NCBI GenBank assembly: GCA_029207755.1
Contig: JARCOQ010000240.1
Span: 1 to 64,000 of the forward strand
DNA from: Chamaea fasciata
Lineage: Eukaryota > Chordata > Aves > Passeriformes > Sylviidae
Reading direction: 5' to 3'
Length of the DNA: 64,000 nt
The position numbers and the translations under genes are program-made. Below the pieces are notes generated by a model. The model saw only the letters and a list, made by a program, of their open reading frames with translations. It did not search any database and was not told the origin of the DNA. Below, in pieces: positions 61,908-64,000 of the stretch (positions within the stretch are counted from its first letter, which is position 1; each line of letters begins with the position of its first letter).

Positions 61908-64000
61908 CAGGGACACCTAGGGGACAGCCAGGGAACCCCAGGGACACCCTGGGCACCCCCAGGGACACCTAATGCAACCCCAGGGACACCTAGGGGACAG
62001 CCAGGGCCCCACAGGGACACCCAGGGCACCCCCAGGGACACCTAGGGGACAGCCAGGGCACCCCCAGGGACACCTAGGGCGCAGCCAGGGCACCCCCAGG
62101 GACACCTAGGGGACAGCCAGGGCCCCCCCAGGGACACCCAGGGCACCCCCAGGGACAGCTAGGGGACAGCCAGGGCACCCCAGAGACACCCAGGGCACAC
62201 CCAGGGACACCTAAGGGACAGCCAGGGCACCCTAGGGACAGCCAGGGCACCCCCAGAGACACCGAGGGCACAGCCAGGGCACCCCCTAGGACACTTAGGG
62301 GACAGGCAGGGCACCCCCAGGGACACCTAGGAGACAGCCAGGGCCCCCTCAGGGACACATAGGGGACAGTCAGGGCACCCCAGGGACACCCAGGGCACCC
62401 CCAGGGACACGTAGGGGACAGCCAGGGCACCCCCAGGGACACCTAGGGGACAGCCAGGGCACCCCCAGGGACACCTAGGGGACAGCCAAGGAACCCCAGA
62501 GACAGCCAGGACCCCCCCAGGGACACCTAGGGGACAGCCAGGGCTCCCCAGAGACACCCAGGGCACACCCAGGGACACCTAAGGGACAGCCAGGGCACCC
62601 TAGGGACAGCCAGGGTACCCCCTAGGACACTTAGGGGACAGCCAGGGCACCCCAGAGACACCCAGGGCACACCCAGCGACACCTAGGGCACAGCCAGGGC
62701 ACCCTAGGGACAGCCAGGGCACCCCCAAGGACACCGAGGGGACAGGCAGGGCACCCCCAGGGACACTGAGGGGACAGCCAGGGCACCCTAGGGACAGCCT
62801 GGGCACCCCCAGGGACACCAAGGGGACAGCCATGGCTCCCCCAGGGACAGCCAGAGCACCCCCAGGGACACCTAGGGGACAGCCAGGGCACCCCAGGGCA
62901 CTCCAGGGACACCCAGGGCACCCCAGGGACACGTAGGGGACAGCCAGGGCACCCCCAGGGACACGTACGGGACAGCCAGGAAACCCCAGGGACACCCTGT
63001 GCACCCCCAGGGACAGCCAGGGCACCCCCAGGGACACCCTGTGCACACCCAGGGACACCCAGGGCACCCCCAGGGACACCTACGGGACAGCCAGGGCACC
63101 CCAGAGACACCCAGGGCACACCCAGGGACACCTAAGGGACAGCCAGGGCACCGTAGGGACAGCCAGGGCACCCCCAGAGACACCGAGGGCACAGCCAGGG
63201 CACCCCCTAGGACACTTAGGGGACAGGCAGGGCACCCCCAGGAACACCTAGGGCACAGCCAGGGCACCCTAGTGACAGCTAGGGCACCCCCAGGGACACC
63301 AAGGGGACTGCCAGGGCACCCCAAGGGACACCTAGGGGACAGCCAGGGCACCCCAGGGACAGCGAGGGCACCCCCAGGGACACGCAGGGGACAGGCAGGG
63401 CACCTCCACCGACACTAGGAAACAGCCAAGGCACCCCAGGGCACCCCAGGGACACCCAGGGCACCCCAGGGACACCTAGGGGAGAGCCAGGGCACCCCAG
63501 GGACACCCAGGGCACCCCCAGGGACACGTAGGGGACAGCCAGGGCACCCCCAGGGACACCTAGGGGACAGCCAAGGAACCCCAGAGACAGCCAGGACCCC
63601 CCCAGGGACACCTAGGGGACAGGCAGGGCACCCCCAGGGACAGCCATGGCTCCTCCAGGAACAGCCAGGGCCCCCCCAGGGACACCTAAGGGACAGCCAT
63701 AGCTCCCCCAGGGACAGCCAGAGCACCCCCAGGGACACCTAGGGGACAGTCAGGGCCCCCCCAGGGACAGCTAGGGGACAGCCAGGGCACCCCAGAGACA
63801 CCCAGGGCACACCCAGGGACTCCTAAGGGACAGCCAGGGCACCCTAGGGACAGCCAGGGCACCCCCAGAGACACCGAGGGCACAGCCAGGGCACCCCCTA
63901 GGACACTTAGGGGACAGGCAGGGCACCCCCAGGGACACCGAGGGGACAGCCAGGGCACCCCAGGGACACCCAGGGCACCCCCAGGGCACCCTAGGGACAG

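Larger units (their letters stand above)
1..64000 (+). repeat. GC-rich 21/32-bp tandem-repeat array filling the window
   Basis: Apart from six short cassettes, every line of the sequence is made of two head-to-tail units. The 32-bp unit is agggacacct, then aggggacagcc, then agggcaccccc. The 21-bp unit drops the middle block. Orientation is constant for 64 kb: no stretch reads in the reverse complement. The 32-bp consensus is about 72% G+C (8 A, 1 T, 11 G, 12 C on the + strand) and contains no CpG. CCTAGG recurs in nearly every 32-bp unit. Common variants replace cctagg with ccgagg, ccaagg, cgtagg or ccttgg. This looks like a very large vertebrate minisatellite or satellite, most likely avian. 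Neither end of the array is inside the window. Confidence 0.97.
59221..64000 (+). repeat. Higher-order repeat D, unit D2 (cut by window end)
   Basis: This is colinear with D1 at offset 5,281. A deletion of about 74 bp near 62,540, relative to about 57,260-57,330, lowers the offset to 5,207. Later unit-size changes follow, for example an added gacagccagagcaccccc after agccatggctccccc near 62,840. At least 4.8 kb of the unit is present and the array continues beyond the window. Confidence 0.87.

Noticed and set aside
1..64000. CRISPR array
   Set aside because: The repeats are contiguous and degenerate, with no unique spacers. The surrounding sequence is vertebrate-like and there are no cas genes.
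1..64000. Transposable elements, retroviral remnants, rRNA or tRNA genes
   Set aside because: I saw no terminal repeats, target-site duplications, poly-A tails, reverse-transcriptase motifs, tRNA A/B boxes in a cloverleaf, or rRNA cores in any part.

Overview
The whole 64 kb is one GC-rich, head-to-tail tandem-repeat (minisatellite/satellite) field, and both window ends lie inside it. The + strand is built from two interlocking units. One is about 32 bp (sub-blocks agggacacct / aggggacagcc / agggcaccccc). The other is about 21 bp (agggacaccc / agggcaccccc). No conventional complete gene, rRNA, tRNA, CRISPR array or recognisable transposon is visible. The many open reading frames on both strands are low-complexity by-products of the repeat.

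The only non-satellite DNA is a 531-532 bp cassette present six times, always in the same orientation (1641-2172, 15730-16261, 30850-31381, 51467-51997, 56096-56626, 61377-61907). It holds a candidate 70-nt minus-strand exon with good acceptor and donor signals, identical in all six copies (core peptide LDELVPVRNVERLKRDLR, family not recognised). It also holds an ACTGGGAT-type degenerate repeat, and G/C-homopolymer-rich intron-like sequence. The ACTGGGATGAACTGG words and the GC-rich, C-run-rich texture are what I associate with bird genomes, especially microchromosomes. A bird is therefore my best guess for the source, as an inference from texture and not from a gene match.

Layout. 1-32,120: higher-order repeat A, with the end of one unit (1-1640), a full 14,089-bp unit (1641-15729), a full 15,120-bp unit (15730-30849) and a truncated unit that stops matching near 32,120. 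32,561-36,660: repeat B, a 2.05-kb tandem duplication. 36,661-38,651: short-unit array without obvious large periodicity. 38,652-49,570: mosaic repeat C (pieces of 3,732, 1,291, 3,733 and 2,163 bp) with a nested 306-bp higher-order unit. 49,571-64,000: repeat D, three related stretches carrying cassettes 4-6, the last two being a near-exact 5,281-bp tandem duplication.

The picture is repeated unequal exchange or replication slippage at several scales (about 10.7, 21/32, 306, 2,050, 3,730, 5,281 and 14,000-15,000 bp), carrying an exon-like fragment along. Local clusters of single-base C/G indels suggest that part of the fine variation may be consensus error in homopolymers.
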